This document shows positions 15,992-25,042 of a stretch of DNA of 64,000 nt, one piece after another. A model generated the notes under the pieces. It worked only from the letters and a program-made list of their open reading frames with translations, did not search any database and had not been told where the DNA came from. Position 1 is the stretch's first letter, and each line of letters begins with the position of its first letter. The translations under genes and the position numbers were made by a program. This DNA is from Novosphingobium barchaimii LL02 (GTDB taxonomy: Bacteria; Pseudomonadota; Alphaproteobacteria; Sphingomonadales; Sphingomonadaceae): positions 1 to 64,000 of the forward strand of contig NZ_KQ130455.1 of NCBI RefSeq assembly GCF_001046635.1. The letters are read 5' to 3'.

Positions 15992-17307
15992 ATGGCGGCG
16001 TTGACCAGGATGCTTACTGGCGGGGCGGCTATTTTGCTGCTGCTGGCGTTTTATGCACGGTGGAAGACTCTAGCTGTCACCACATTCGACGGCGACGAAT
16101 ATGCCTTTGCGTTGGTGGCGCGGGACATCTTACAAGGCAAACTGCCCTACACCGGAATTTTTGACAACAAACCGGTGGGGTTGAATTACCTTTTTGCGCT
16201 AGCACAAGCGTTGGGCGGGCAGACTGTTGCAGCTATCCACGCCTTGGGACTCGTGTCGGCGGCGCTGGCGGCAGCGGTGATCTACTTCAGTACACGCAGG
16301 TTGCAGATGTCGAGGGCCGTGGCTTTGGGGCTGGCGGCATTGTTTGCGACCGAAACTTTGCATTTGGGCGGCTGGGCATCAATGTCGGAGTTGGTCGCGC
16401 TACCCTTCCTGTGCTTGGCGAACTACCTGACACTGGAGCAACCCTTACGCTGGCAGTCCATACTGGCGCGCGGTGTAGCGATCAGCTTCGGCTTCGTTGC
16501 CGCGCTGGCATTGGCGTGGTTACCTCAACTTTTGAGCGGTGACCTACAGCATTATCTGGCCGAACAGGCCCAGTACCATGGGGCTTATCGCAGTCCCTTT
16601 CCGCCACTATGGCTATGGCGTAGTAATTTTATAGAGCCTCTTTCTTTTCTGTCTCTACCTACCGTCGTAGCATGTGTTCTCTACGGTATAGCTCACCGCC
16701 GTCTTCGTTTTGGCCGAGCTTTTTGGCTGTTGAGTTTGCAACTGATCGGAGCTGTTCTCGCTAACTGTGCTTCCAATCGCCTCTATATTCATTATCTCAT
16801 TCTGGCGTTACCAGCAGCGGCGCTGTTACCGGCTGCAATGCTTCGGACCGTGCCTTTGAACAATTCACGTTGGCTGGCTCTTGCTGTGTTGGCATGCGCT
16901 GCGTTTCATCAGATCAGCCTGCTGCGCGCTTTGCCTGACTATCTGGTCCGCCCCAGCTTGGAAGCAGATGCCGCCCGCCTGATCGAAAGCCGGACGTTAC
17001 CCAATAGCGCCATTATGGTGTTCAATGCCCAGCACACTATCTATTACCTCTCTCACCGGCCCGCCGCCACACGTTTTGTGTTCCAGAACCACTATCTGAG
17101 CACCTGCGATGGAGCCCCCGCCATCAAGTCGGCCCTGCAGGTATTACAGCTAGGATTGGCGGAAAAACATCATTGCTAGTAGTCGGCAGTGGATGTCCGA
17201 CTACCATCGACGCTGACAGCATAGCCCGGCAGGCGCACTATTATCCGGTTGATGTTGTGACTACTGACGGTAAGTCGCTCACGATTTATGCGCGTGTCCC
17301 TAACTAA
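15992..17307 (+). pseudogene. GT-C type membrane glycosyltransferase, frameshifted near its 3' end
   Basis: A polytopic inner-membrane protein of the dolichyl-phosphate-mannose/ArnT-like class, with TFDGDEYAFALVARDILQGK, then PYTGIFDNKP, at about residues 26-60. The catalytic acidic residues of GT-C enzymes sit in such a first periplasmic loop, and about ten membrane helices follow. The first frame stops at 17179 after EKHHC. From about 17150 a second frame continues with TSLLVVGSGCPTTIDADSIA, reaching YARVPN at 17307, as expected for a natural C-terminus. One missing base would explain this. IS21 lies 63 bp upstream of the ATG and may have removed the promoter. Confidence 0.65.
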
Positions 17308-17623
17308 GCTCTGGATGCGAAACAGCCGATAGAATCGGTGGCTCGATTTCGTGAGGACCAGCCCCAGCGGTCGGAAGCACCGTGCAGGCCAGAAGGCCTA
17401 CGAGCATCGCGGATCGTTTGAGGTTGATGTGATTGTGACCCGCACCGGCACCGGGCACGACTATTTTGCTGGAGTGATCGTCCAACGGCTGAAAAGGGCA
17501 CTTCTTGGCCTTAAGCAGCTGATTTGGAACGCGACACGTACATGACCCTCACAGCTCCGGATTTGTTCTGTGCAGGTCTGGGGTTTCCCTGTTATTTTTT
17601 GTGGTTCAGAGTGCCGTACAGCG
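17308..17623. other. Unassigned 316-bp gap between convergent genes
   Basis: This lies between the GT-C remnant and the end of the acyltransferase gene. Short open frames on either strand have no recognisable protein character. No clear terminator hairpin or repeat was seen. Confidence 0.5.
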
Positions 17624-18679
17624 CTAATTTCCAAGCACTATTCCGTCAATATCAGTACGATTAAACCACGAAGAAGCTCGACGCCGCAAGTACCGGAGGA
17701 GAGGTGCTTCGACAAAGTAATATGCCGCAAGACCACAAGTGAGCGCGCTAACTACCAAGAATGCATAGCATTCTATGATTCTAGTAACAGAATCGAACTC
17801 TGTACGCAACCAAATCTGCCAGCCGACAGCTATTCCCAAGAGATGAAAGAGGTAGAGGCTATAGGAGGCTTCCCCAAGTGCTATAGGCAAGAGTGGGATT
17901 TTGCGCTGCCGTTTACCCTCCCAGACCGCTAATGCCGCAACCAGAACTGCAGAAGGAACACCGTAGGCCAAACGGGCAAGATTTCCGTAACCGTAAAGCA
18001 GGCCTGATACTTCTGTTACTCCAACCGCGATTAGCCCCCCTGCAGCGACAAGCGCCAATAAGCCTCCGTGCTTAATCCAGCCGTGATGCACAACGACCGC
18101 CGCAGCCATGCCGAACAGAAACTCAATATTGAATGCACTGGCGATAATGTCAGGCCCTGATTTTGGAAAAATCCCGATATTTTGCGAAACGGCCCAGATT
18201 ATCCAAAATACAAAAAAAGAAAGCCCTAGAGTTTTGTTGCAAATCAACAGTGCTACGGCGAAATAAAATAACACCTCATGTTGCAAGGTCCAGGAAATTC
18301 CAAGTAGTGGATCGTGTGGTATCGGAAGCAGACTGGCGGAAAGCCCGATCCGCACGAGAGTTAACTCGTTGCTATGATGAGGTAGCATCAGTACTGCCGC
18401 CGCTGTCATTGCTATCCAGTAGATCGGAAGCAATCGTGCGAAACGCTGCCATGCGTAACGGGCGAGCGCTTTCGGGCGCCCGATATCCTTACCATGGACA
18501 TGAAGGATGATGAACCCAGACAGGACGAAGAACAAATCGACGCCCGCGTGCCCCGGTTGCGTCAGGCGCGTTATCGCGGAGGCATCCACCTCTTTCCCGA
18601 GGTGTCTGGCAGCATGGTACGCGACCACCGCTAAAGCCGCCACGCCGCGAAGAGCTTGAATTCCCAATAGCTTAGTCAT
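17624..18679 (-). CDS. Acyltransferase 3 family membrane protein
   Basis: A 351-residue polytopic protein. It opens GIQALRGVAALAVVAYHAAR (the LRGxAAxxVxxxH motif) and then has HAGVDLFFVLSGFIILH (VDLFFVLSGF), so it is a second member of the sugar O-acyltransferase family in this region. The C-terminal amphipathic tail is unusual in length. The shared 49-nt motif lies about 100 bp upstream. It probably acylates a cell-surface polysaccharide. A 316-bp unassigned stretch separates it from the frameshifted GT-C gene. Confidence 0.88.
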   Translation of the reverse strand: MTKLLGIQALRGVAALAVVAYHAARHLGKEVDASAITRLTQPGHAGVDLFFVLSGFIILHVHGKDIGRPKALARYAWQRFARLLPIYWIAMTAAAVLMLPHHSNELTLVRIGLSASLLPIPHDPLLGISWTLQHEVLFYFAVALLICNKTLGLSFFVFWIIWAVSQNIGIFPKSGPDIIASAFNIEFLFGMAAAVVVHHGWIKHGGLLALVAAGGLIAVGVTEVSGLLYGYGNLARLAYGVPSAVLVAALAVWEGKRQRKIPLLPIALGEASYSLYLFHLLGIAVGWQIWLRTEFDSVTRIIECYAFLVVSALTCGLAAYYFVEAPLLRYLRRRASSWFNRTDIDGIVLGN

Positions 18680-18781
18680 TCATACCTCGGGCGGTGTGGG
18701 CGTCGAACGCTCTACCTAGGCATGAGCAGGCCAGATATACGGTTACGCTGTTCTGCGAACCCATCTCCTGCAATTGCGTTA

Positions 18782-18830
18782 ATTTCAAAGAGAAAAGTAG
18801 ATGTGTGCCATATGCGGACAATGACACAGA
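18782..18830 (-). promoter_or_regulatory. Upstream motif shared with the radical SAM gene, copy 2
   Basis: Matches 11212-11260 at 40 of 49 positions, with TGTCATTGTCC fully conserved on the gene strand. It lies about 100 bp upstream of the acyltransferase start. Function as a common promoter or operator is inferred. Confidence 0.5.
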
Positions 18831-19020
18831 GGGGAAGGGCATATCCGGGTTTTGACTGGGTCGAAATTCCGAACTTCTCCGAGCCAAAATGCTTTCGCTA
18901 GGAAAATGTCCAATCCCGATTTCAGGACAATCTGGGCATCGCTTGGGTTACCTGGAAGGATGGCTAAATTTCGGCATCAGAAGCCTCGAAGACCTTGGAT
19001 TTCTGCCGTTCTATCGCTCG

Positions 19021-19067
19021 TGTTCGTAATGATGGGGGCATAGGTTCGAATCCTGTAAGCGGCACCA
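19021..19067 (+). other. tRNA-Leu-like 3' fragment, probable attachment-site remnant
   Basis: Positions 19040-19056 form a T-arm (ATAGG, loop TTCGAAT, CCTGT). They are followed by AAGCGGC, the discriminator A and an encoded CCA. The acceptor strand AAGCGGC would pair with GCCGCTT, the usual start of a tRNA-Leu. The preceding bases look like a variable arm, but no 5' half is present. P4-type integrases commonly use tRNA-Leu 3' ends as attachment sites, and an integrase fragment follows 211 bp downstream. Confidence 0.65.
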
Positions 19068-19277
19068 TTTGCCCCTCCCAAAACGTCTCCAGAGGTTGAA
19101 AAAATGGCGGTTTTCTGCCATTTCTGAGCCTCAACAACCTCAGAGCGTGTCAGGCAAAATCAGGGCATCTTGGACGAAATGGTGCGATGGGGAACCGGGA
19201 GTTTGCGCCATCGGACATCGAACCCGTGGCCACTTTGCCCGCCGTCACGCTCCTCGACACGTCGAGGAGAATCGCCA

Positions 19278-19445
19278 ATGGCGCTTACGGAAATGCAGAG
19301 GCGTCACCTCCAGCCTGCGCAGAAGGCCTGCCGATGCAGCGATGGCCGGGGGCTCCATCTCGAGATCCATCCCGCAGGGTCGAAGCTCTGGCGTTTCACA
19401 TACCGTTTCGACGGAAAGCAGAAGCGTCTCGCGCTCGGGCGTTGA
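19278..19445 (+). pseudogene. P4-type tyrosine recombinase, N-terminal fragment only
   Basis: 55 codons starting MALTEMQRRHLQPAQKACRC and continuing SDGRGLHLEIHPAGSKLWRF, then YRFDGKQKRLALG. This is the DUF4102 arm-binding domain of P4-family integrases. The frame stops just where the sequence should continue (ALGxYPxxSLxxAR), and no catalytic domain follows. It is a decayed island integrase next to a tRNA fragment. Confidence 0.8.
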
Positions 19446-19643
19446 AGTCGCGCCGTTGACGGTGCACGCATATGGCTCTCTGCGATGATGGAGATTGGGC
19501 ATCGAACCGATGCCTGCGTGGCCTGAACCCTTCTACGTGTGAAATGTGATGCAGTCCTTAGTTTGGCATTCAGCATTATCCCAGGCCGACAAGATCTTTG
19601 ATCGTTCGAGCCACACCGCTGCCGCCTGCAGGAAAGCGACCCG

Positions 19644-21320
19644 ATGAGCGCACTTAAGACTTTTCTCAAATGGCTGCTGCGGCGCGGATTGCTTTATCTG
19701 GCGCTGGTGGCCGCGTTTGCTCTCTCTCCGTTCGTCCTCAACGCTTGGCGCTCGGCGAAAGATTCGAAGGGAAATTACGTGACGTTGGCGGGTACGCGTC
19801 AGGCGCTCGATGCGGATGTCATGGCGCTGCAGGCCGTATTCGATCGTGAGCGTGCGGCCGCCAAGCGCGCGAGCAGCGCCGCATTGCAGGGGCGTATAGA
19901 CGAGACTGCTGCCGAGCTTGAGAAGGAACGCACCAACCCGCCTGGCAACAATTTCGCGGTCTTGCTGAAGGGCGGAGCACAAGGCGTTCGCACCAACGAG
20001 ATGCGCAAGCTGCGCATAGTCCTGCTGCAGCGTGAACTGGAAGCGCTGCAACGGGCCCGAGATTTCGCGAAAGCCCGCGAAAAGCCGGATCAGTTGCGCC
20101 GGGAATATGCGCGCTTGCGCCCTGCCTGCCTCGACGCGATCAACGCCCTGCGCAGCTATGAAGCGACTTGGCTCGGCCGCGTGAACACATGGGTGGATAG
20201 CAACGAGCACAAGGCGCTCGCCAGACGCCGTGCCGATACCTGCGTTCCGGCCCAAAAGGCGCTGCAGGCATGGCAAGACCGGCGCGCGCTCGATGCCGCC
20301 CTCCGCAAGGCGGAAATAGCCTTCGACATCACCGGTGCTGGTCTTGGCGACGAGATGGTACGGGCATTGCAGCCATTGCAGGATGCAACGCATGATGCAC
20401 GCACGGCATGGCGCGGAACCCTGCCGGAAAAGCTGCGCCTTTGGGCTGAGAAATGGCATGTCAAGGACGTGCTATGGGGCGCTTTCAAGGCTTTGCTGCT
20501 CATCATGGCGATGCCCTACCTGATCCGCCTGCTGTTCTGGTTCGTGTTCGCGCCGTTGGCCGAACGCCGCCCCGCAATCCGGCTTGCCGTGCCCGGTGGG
20601 GAGAGACGTTCGATCGCTCCGGCGGAGCGCAGCACCACATCGGTCGCCGTGCGTTTGGGCAGCGGGGAGGAGTTGCTGGTGCGGCAAGACTACTTGCAGA
20701 CGACCTCCCATACAGGTTCGAAGACGACACGCTGGCTACTCGACTGGCGCCACCCGCTGTCTAGCATCGCCACCGGGCTCACCTTCCTTACCTGCATCCG
20801 GGGCGACGACGAAGTCACTACGGTATCGGCGGTGCGCGATCCCTTCGCCGAGGTGACGGTGCTGGAACTCCCTATAGGCGCATCGTGCGCGCTGCAGCCG
20901 CGCGCGCTGGCCGCGGTGGCGCAGCCGGGGGCGCGGCCGCTGCGCATTACTTCGCACTGGCGGCTCTTCTCACTCAACGCCTGGCTGACGCTTCAGCTTC
21001 GCTATCTGGTGTTTCATGGCCCTTGCCGCTTGGTGGTCAAGGGCGGGCGAGGAGTGCGTGTGGAACGAGCAGAGCGCGGCCGGGTGTTCGGACAGGCGCA
21101 GCTGGTCGGCTTTTCGGCGGACCTGGCCTATTCGGTCACCCGGACCGAGACGTTCTGGCCATATTTTCTCGGCCATGAACAACTGTTCAAGGACAGAGTG
21201 GAGGCAGGCGAAGGAATCCTCGTGATCGAGGAAGCGCCGATGGCCGGACGCGGTGGCGGCGAGGCGCGCAAGGGGCTGGAAGGCGCATTCGATGCGCTGA
21301 CCAAGGCCGTCGGGATGTAA
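19644..21320 (+). CDS. Uncharacterised 558-residue membrane-anchored coiled-coil protein
   Basis: Not assigned to a named family. There is one N-terminal membrane helix (residues 11-32), a long charged helical region rich in Arg, Ala and Glu (about 50-260), a second hydrophobic segment (about 276-300, LWGAFKALLLIMAMPYLIRL) and a C-terminal globular domain (about 310-545). The last domain (TGLTFLTCIRGDDEVTTVSA ... GHEQLFKDRVEAGEGILVIE) has the look of an AIM24/TIGR00266-like beta fold, a weak resemblance. GGAAAG precedes the ATG. It appears intact and core-like in composition. Confidence 0.7.
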   Translation: MSALKTFLKWLLRRGLLYLALVAAFALSPFVLNAWRSAKDSKGNYVTLAGTRQALDADVMALQAVFDRERAAAKRASSAALQGRIDETAAELEKERTNPPGNNFAVLLKGGAQGVRTNEMRKLRIVLLQRELEALQRARDFAKAREKPDQLRREYARLRPACLDAINALRSYEATWLGRVNTWVDSNEHKALARRRADTCVPAQKALQAWQDRRALDAALRKAEIAFDITGAGLGDEMVRALQPLQDATHDARTAWRGTLPEKLRLWAEKWHVKDVLWGAFKALLLIMAMPYLIRLLFWFVFAPLAERRPAIRLAVPGGERRSIAPAERSTTSVAVRLGSGEELLVRQDYLQTTSHTGSKTTRWLLDWRHPLSSIATGLTFLTCIRGDDEVTTVSAVRDPFAEVTVLELPIGASCALQPRALAAVAQPGARPLRITSHWRLFSLNAWLTLQLRYLVFHGPCRLVVKGGRGVRVERAERGRVFGQAQLVGFSADLAYSVTRTETFWPYFLGHEQLFKDRVEAGEGILVIEEAPMAGRGGGEARKGLEGAFDALTKAVGM

Positions 21321-21524
21321 TGAAGTTGACCGATCCGGCCGCCGGTCGCAATCGCTACATCTGCCTAGCGCTATTTAACTCTCGTAGGAGCTATCGTGAT
21401 CGCAGGCACTCGACTTGCATCACGAATCTAAGCCTCGTTTGATCGCTTCCAGCAAGGCGCGAAACGCCGTGCCAGGCCGGCAGGCAGCCAATAGGGGATA
21501 TTGGTACTGCGCCGGACAGCCGGA

Positions 21525-22058
21525 TCATGATCCGCACGCTGCTTTGTGAAGGACGTAGCTGGCGAATGGTTTTTCAACGCCTTTCCGGTCGCGAGCTGCG
21601 ATTTGCCATGTCAGGCGATCTCCCGAGATGCGCCACCGGTTTACAAAGGCATTGTCGGAATATTGGTATGTCATCTCAATTCCATCCGCGCTGCCGATGC
21701 CGCGCCCCGGCGCCGCGAAGGCGCCTCCGAAACTATCCGCCCAATATCCGACAATCTGATCGGCTTTTGGCCCGGATTGTTTGCCAGTTCCCCCGAAGAC
21801 CAGGTGAGCCGCATATTGATCATCGGGATCGTCGATTGCGCTGCTCACAGCCTCGATAGCCAGCATAGCACCCTGAACGATCAGATAGGCGTTCACGGCT
21901 AAGGCGACCGGTTTGCCCGTCACGTCCCCGCTTCCTTCCCAGCAGCCTTCGAGGACCATCACGGAAGGCGGTACCGGCGAGGATGGTTGCTCCGCGCAAT
22001 GGGCATCTGTCGACGCGGCCAACCATACAGTAGCGGCACAGCAAAGCTTAGCGAACAT
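21525..22058 (-). CDS. Secreted protein of unknown function
   Basis: A 177-residue protein started at ATG 22058, which has a GGGGAT ribosome site; a longer in-frame start exists at 22109. A signal peptide (MFAKLCCAATVWLAASTDAH, cleavage near HCAEQ) leads to a periplasmic domain. SVMVLEGCWEGSGDVTGKPV and the C-terminal NRWRISGDRLTWQIAAR look like a small beta-barrel of the type seen in DUF1579-like proteins. No catalytic residues are evident. It is not clearly linked to its neighbours. Confidence 0.7.
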   Translation of the reverse strand: MFAKLCCAATVWLAASTDAHCAEQPSSPVPPSVMVLEGCWEGSGDVTGKPVALAVNAYLIVQGAMLAIEAVSSAIDDPDDQYAAHLVFGGTGKQSGPKADQIVGYWADSFGGAFAAPGRGIGSADGIEMTYQYSDNAFVNRWRISGDRLTWQIAARDRKGVEKPFASYVLHKAACGS

Positions 22059-22222
22059 TGATCCCCCTGATTTGGTCCCCCTGTTTAGAAAGCGACGGCA
22101 AGGAAGCAAGGAATGCCTATCGAGAATAACTGGCGGCGGGCGGCTTGCCCACGGCGACCGGCTGCCAGGGCGCTCGATACACCGGCCGGCGCACCACGGC
22201 GAGCATTCAGGCCAGCAGGCGT

Positions 22223-22629
22223 TCAGGTCAAATTGTCGAGCGGGGCCAGGAACATCGTTTTAAGCTTCCGGCGTGTGGCCATGGCGTCGTCGTAGTCGTC
22301 TCGGAACCGCCCCATGGCCTCGCAGGAGATGAATTTCCCCTTGGCCTGAACCACTGCATCGCACGACTTGATCCATAACGCGCGATGCTCGGAGCCTGCC
22401 CGCTCCAGCGCTTGTGCCTCATCGCAAACCGTCCTCGCATTATCAGTGCAGGCTTGGGAAAGTGCCACATAAGCAAGGAAGTCGGCCCTTGCGTAGCGGC
22501 TCGGCGCAGCGGCGCGTACGGCGATGACCGTCGCGGCGAAGAAGTGGCACCTTTCGGGGTGGATCCGGGCCGCCTGCTGAGCGTGTGCCGGCCCAGCAAG
22601 GCGACCGACAACGCGGTGGCGCGGATCAT
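22223..22629 (-). pseudogene. Secreted protein gene with a frameshift in its signal peptide
   Basis: The ATG at 22629 overlaps the stop of the preceding gene (ATGA) and begins a signal-peptide-like MIRATALSVALLG. Its frame then becomes meaningless. One frame over, from about 22595, reads PAHAQQAARIHPERCHFFAA and continues through QACTDNARTVCDEAQALERA to NLT at 22223. The AHA-QQ cleavage site fits directly onto the first frame if one base is missing. The mature part is a cysteine-containing helical protein of about 110 residues, unassigned. This is either a real lesion or a sequencing error. Confidence 0.55.
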
Positions 22630-23546
22630 TGCGCGGTGCATGCCGGATCGGCGCATACGAAGGGAACGTCATCGCCGTCCGTGGGAGCAAGGCTCGCGTG
22701 GAAGCGCAGATCCTGTGGTGTGGCGGCCAGAACCGTGATTTCGATGTCGCGGATATGGATTGTCTTCTGGGAAGCCGGAAAGCGCATCGTCTGGGCGCTG
22801 CTGGCATGCGCGAGATCATCGATGCTGTAGCCGCGCAAATCGAAGGCCAGTTCTCCCTTTTCGATCCCGCGATAGGCAATATCGTAGATCGTGCCGCTTT
22901 CGATCGTATCGTAATTTCGGGCGTCGGGAATTTCCACCCCCTTGGCATAGTCGCGCGGCGGGACGACGGCGTGACCCGCCGTGGTCGCCTGCGGGGTTCC
23001 GAAGGTGTCGGGCGAGGGCGCCGTCGAGCGAATGACCGGCACCTTGGGGTCCTCGCGCATCCGTTCGTGCAGGTCTGCCGGGCTGACCGAAGCGTCGGTG
23101 TCGGCGATCAGCGCTTCGGCGAAAGCGACTTGGTCGATCGCCAGAGGGAAGCCGTCGGTCCGCGTTCGATCGGCAGCGCAGACGAACTGCAACTGCGCAG
23201 CCCCCACCGACCCGGCCTCTACCGGGTTAGGGCCAGCGTAGCTCAGCGCCGTCTCATCAAGCCTTTCATCATCTTCGCCGTAGCGCAGGACCAGGTCCCA
23301 CGTTTCGGTGTTGTCGCTGCAGTCGCCGATCATGGAGGCGCGCAGCGAGGCAGCGGGGTTGCCGGGTTCGCGCAGGATCTGGCTGGCCTCGTACCGGACC
23401 ATGTCGCCTTCGCGCGTGATGGATTCGGCATCGACGAACAGCACCTTGTCAGCGCCTTGCGTCACGTACCACCACTGCGAGGCCCGCGCCTGCGCCATCG
23501 ACGGACAGAGCGCGAACAACCCGCAGGCAAGAATTCCAGGCTTCAT
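22626..23546 (-). CDS. Secreted protein with surface-adhesin-like N-terminal domain
   Basis: A 306-residue protein with a cleavable signal peptide (MKPGILACGLFALCPSMAQA) and a GGGGAGG-type ribosome site upstream. The first mature domain (SQWWYVTQGADKVLFVDAES ... MVRYEASQI) resembles the CHAP/adhesin-E-like 'WYYV...VYVDxxSI' domains of sphingomonad secreted proteins. A Pro/Thr-rich linker follows, and then a second unassigned domain. The stop is overlapped by the next gene, so both are likely made together. Confidence 0.7.
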   Translation of the reverse strand: MKPGILACGLFALCPSMAQARASQWWYVTQGADKVLFVDAESITREGDMVRYEASQILREPGNPAASLRASMIGDCSDNTETWDLVLRYGEDDERLDETALSYAGPNPVEAGSVGAAQLQFVCAADRTRTDGFPLAIDQVAFAEALIADTDASVSPADLHERMREDPKVPVIRSTAPSPDTFGTPQATTAGHAVVPPRDYAKGVEIPDARNYDTIESGTIYDIAYRGIEKGELAFDLRGYSIDDLAHASSAQTMRFPASQKTIHIRDIEITVLAATPQDLRFHASLAPTDGDDVPFVCADPACTAQ

Positions 23547-23783
23547 CCAACCTCCCCGGCCATTACGACTACCTTAGACGGCACAAACCGCAGCTTACAA
23601 CTGCCGCTGTTTCCGCGGCGGCGATGCGATCACTTCAGGAGGTGGCGAAATTGGGGTGAGGAGGAGCCGCGCCGCGTCAGATCGTGCCTTTCAGGCAGCC
23701 GCCGTTCAGGCAGTTCCTGCCATGGCGCGGAACCGGAGAGCCGTGGCAGCCTTAATGCCTCATGATTGCAAGCAGAGTTCTTG

Positions 23784-24155
23784 ATGACCGTTGAAGTTCT
23801 GATCGTCGATGATGCCCCCTTCGTTGCCCTCGACCTGGAGGATACGGTATTCGAGGCTGGATTTGTCGCTCTACGTCCCTGCGGCTCGGTCAGCGGCGCA
23901 CTCGCCCTTCTGGATCGACGATTACCCGATTGTGCGATTTTGGACATACGCTTGGCCGACGGCGATGTTTTTCCTGTCGCCGATCGCTTGCAGGACGCGG
24001 GTGTGCCGATAATATTTCACTCGGGAATTTCCGATACCTCCGCGGTAAGGGGGCGATATCCTGGCGCGTATTTCTGCTTGAAGCCCTGTCCGCAAGCCGA
24101 GCTTTCAGAGACACTGCGCCGTGCGATTTTCAGCAAGTCTCAGGTAATTTCGTAG
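23784..24155 (+). CDS. Single-domain (CheY-like) response regulator
   Basis: A 123-residue receiver domain from ATG 23784 (MTVEVLIVDDAPFVALDLED). The acidic pair DD is followed by the phospho-acceptor in CAILDIRLADGDVFP, a Ser in IIFHSGISD, and the invariant Lys in FCLKPCPQ. There is no output domain, so it acts through a partner or works as a phosphate sink. The alpha4-beta5 region is short and the last residues run into an IS1380-like fragment on the other strand, so the native C-terminus may be slightly altered. No kinase gene is adjacent. Confidence 0.8.
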   Translation: MTVEVLIVDDAPFVALDLEDTVFEAGFVALRPCGSVSGALALLDRRLPDCAILDIRLADGDVFPVADRLQDAGVPIIFHSGISDTSAVRGRYPGAYFCLKPCPQAELSETLRRAIFSKSQVIS

Positions 24156-24340
24156 AAAGGCAACTTGCCCAGCGCCAGGCGAAAACCCGGATCGTCACGC
24201 AAGGCGTCAAGGTCATAGGCATCCTGATAGCCGCACGCGATCGCGAACACGCGCGCGCGACGTGAGGAGGCCACCGGCGAAAGCTGCGGCGACTTTCTTG
24301 CGATGCACCGCTGAGAAGCGGAATGGGCCTGCGACATCAT
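24140..24340 (-). pseudogene. IS1380-family transposase fragment
   Basis: The stretch ARVFAIACGYQDAYDLDALR, followed by DDPGFRLALGKLP, matches the conserved N-terminal region of IS1380 transposases (IACGYEDADDLDALRxDPAFKLACGRLP). Only about 60 codons survive, and neither the catalytic core nor terminal repeats are found. It overlaps the 3' end of the response-regulator gene. The next 130 bp up to the pnuC-type gene hold nothing recognised. Confidence 0.7.
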
Positions 24341-24472
24341 CGTTCATGGCGGGTGCGCCCTGTGGCATTTTCTGCCCTGCGACAGGGCCGGCGTAGACAC
24401 CCGGTTCCTGACAAAGATCAGAGGCTTATGTCACTCCCGGTAACCCTGGCCGAGCTCGATGAATAAGGCGCG

Positions 24473-25042
24473 CTAAACAGGAACAGACATAGGGGCCGCT
24501 TGCCGCCAGCGCCTGTAGCCGATCACGGCGAGGGCGATCATCGCTGCATAAAGGCCGGCGGTCAGCCACAGGCCCTTGAATACGAACATCCCTACGTAAA
24601 GTACGTCCACCGCGATCCACAGTAACCAGCTGGCCGCCTGCCGCCGGGCGGTCCAGTATTGGGCGACCAGGCTGAAACTGCTGAGCCCGGCATCCATCCA
24701 TGGCAGCGCGGCGTCGGTATGGTGGCTGGTGAACCAGCCTATCGCGGCGGCGCCCAGCGCGCCTGCCGCCATGCCGGCGCCTGCCTGCCGGGGGCTGAGG
24801 GGCCTTACCGCGACGGTTCCGTCATCGCCCTTGCCTTTCGACCATGCTGCCCAGCCGTACAGGATCGCTATGCCGAACAGCGCTTGCAGGACCATGTCCG
24901 AATAGAGGCGCACGTCGAGGAACAGCTTGAAGTACAGGGCGCAGGCCAGCAGGCTGACCGGCCAGCACAGCAGCCAGCGTTTCGCGGTGAGCCAGATGCC
25001 CAGGAAGCTGACGGCGACGGCGATGATTTCCAGTGGCGACAT
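24473..25042 (-). CDS. PnuC-family transporter, probably thiamine-specific (PnuT-like)
   Basis: A 189-residue protein with seven predicted membrane helices of the PnuC/SWEET-like fold. It includes LTAKRWLLCWPVSLLACALY, YSDMVLQALFGIAILYGWAAW and ASWLLWIAVDVLYVGMFVFK, the last a usual PnuC W-x-x-W-I-x-x-D signature. The start overlaps the kinase stop (ATGA). PnuC proteins import nicotinamide riboside, but members placed behind a TPP riboswitch with a kinase and TonB receptor are known as thiamine carriers (PnuT). The operon context supports the second reading. Confidence 0.85.
   Translation of the reverse strand: MSPLEIIAVAVSFLGIWLTAKRWLLCWPVSLLACALYFKLFLDVRLYSDMVLQALFGIAILYGWAAWSKGKGDDGTVAVRPLSPRQAGAGMAAGALGAAAIGWFTSHHTDAALPWMDAGLSSFSLVAQYWTARRQAASWLLWIAVDVLYVGMFVFKGLWLTAGLYAAMIALAVIGYRRWRQAAPMSVPV

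Larger units (their letters stand above)
18831..19643. other. Gene-poor island edge with tRNA and integrase fragments
   Basis: About 810 bp without an intact gene. It contains a tRNA-like 3' end (19021-19067) and the start of a P4-type integrase (19278-19445). The remaining sequence, including 19446-19643, shows no recognisable coding or structural feature. Confidence 0.6.

Noticed and set aside
22629-23765. 378-residue open frame on the plus strand
   Set aside because: It mirrors the secreted-protein gene at 22626-23546 and is rich in Arg and Gly without domain features.
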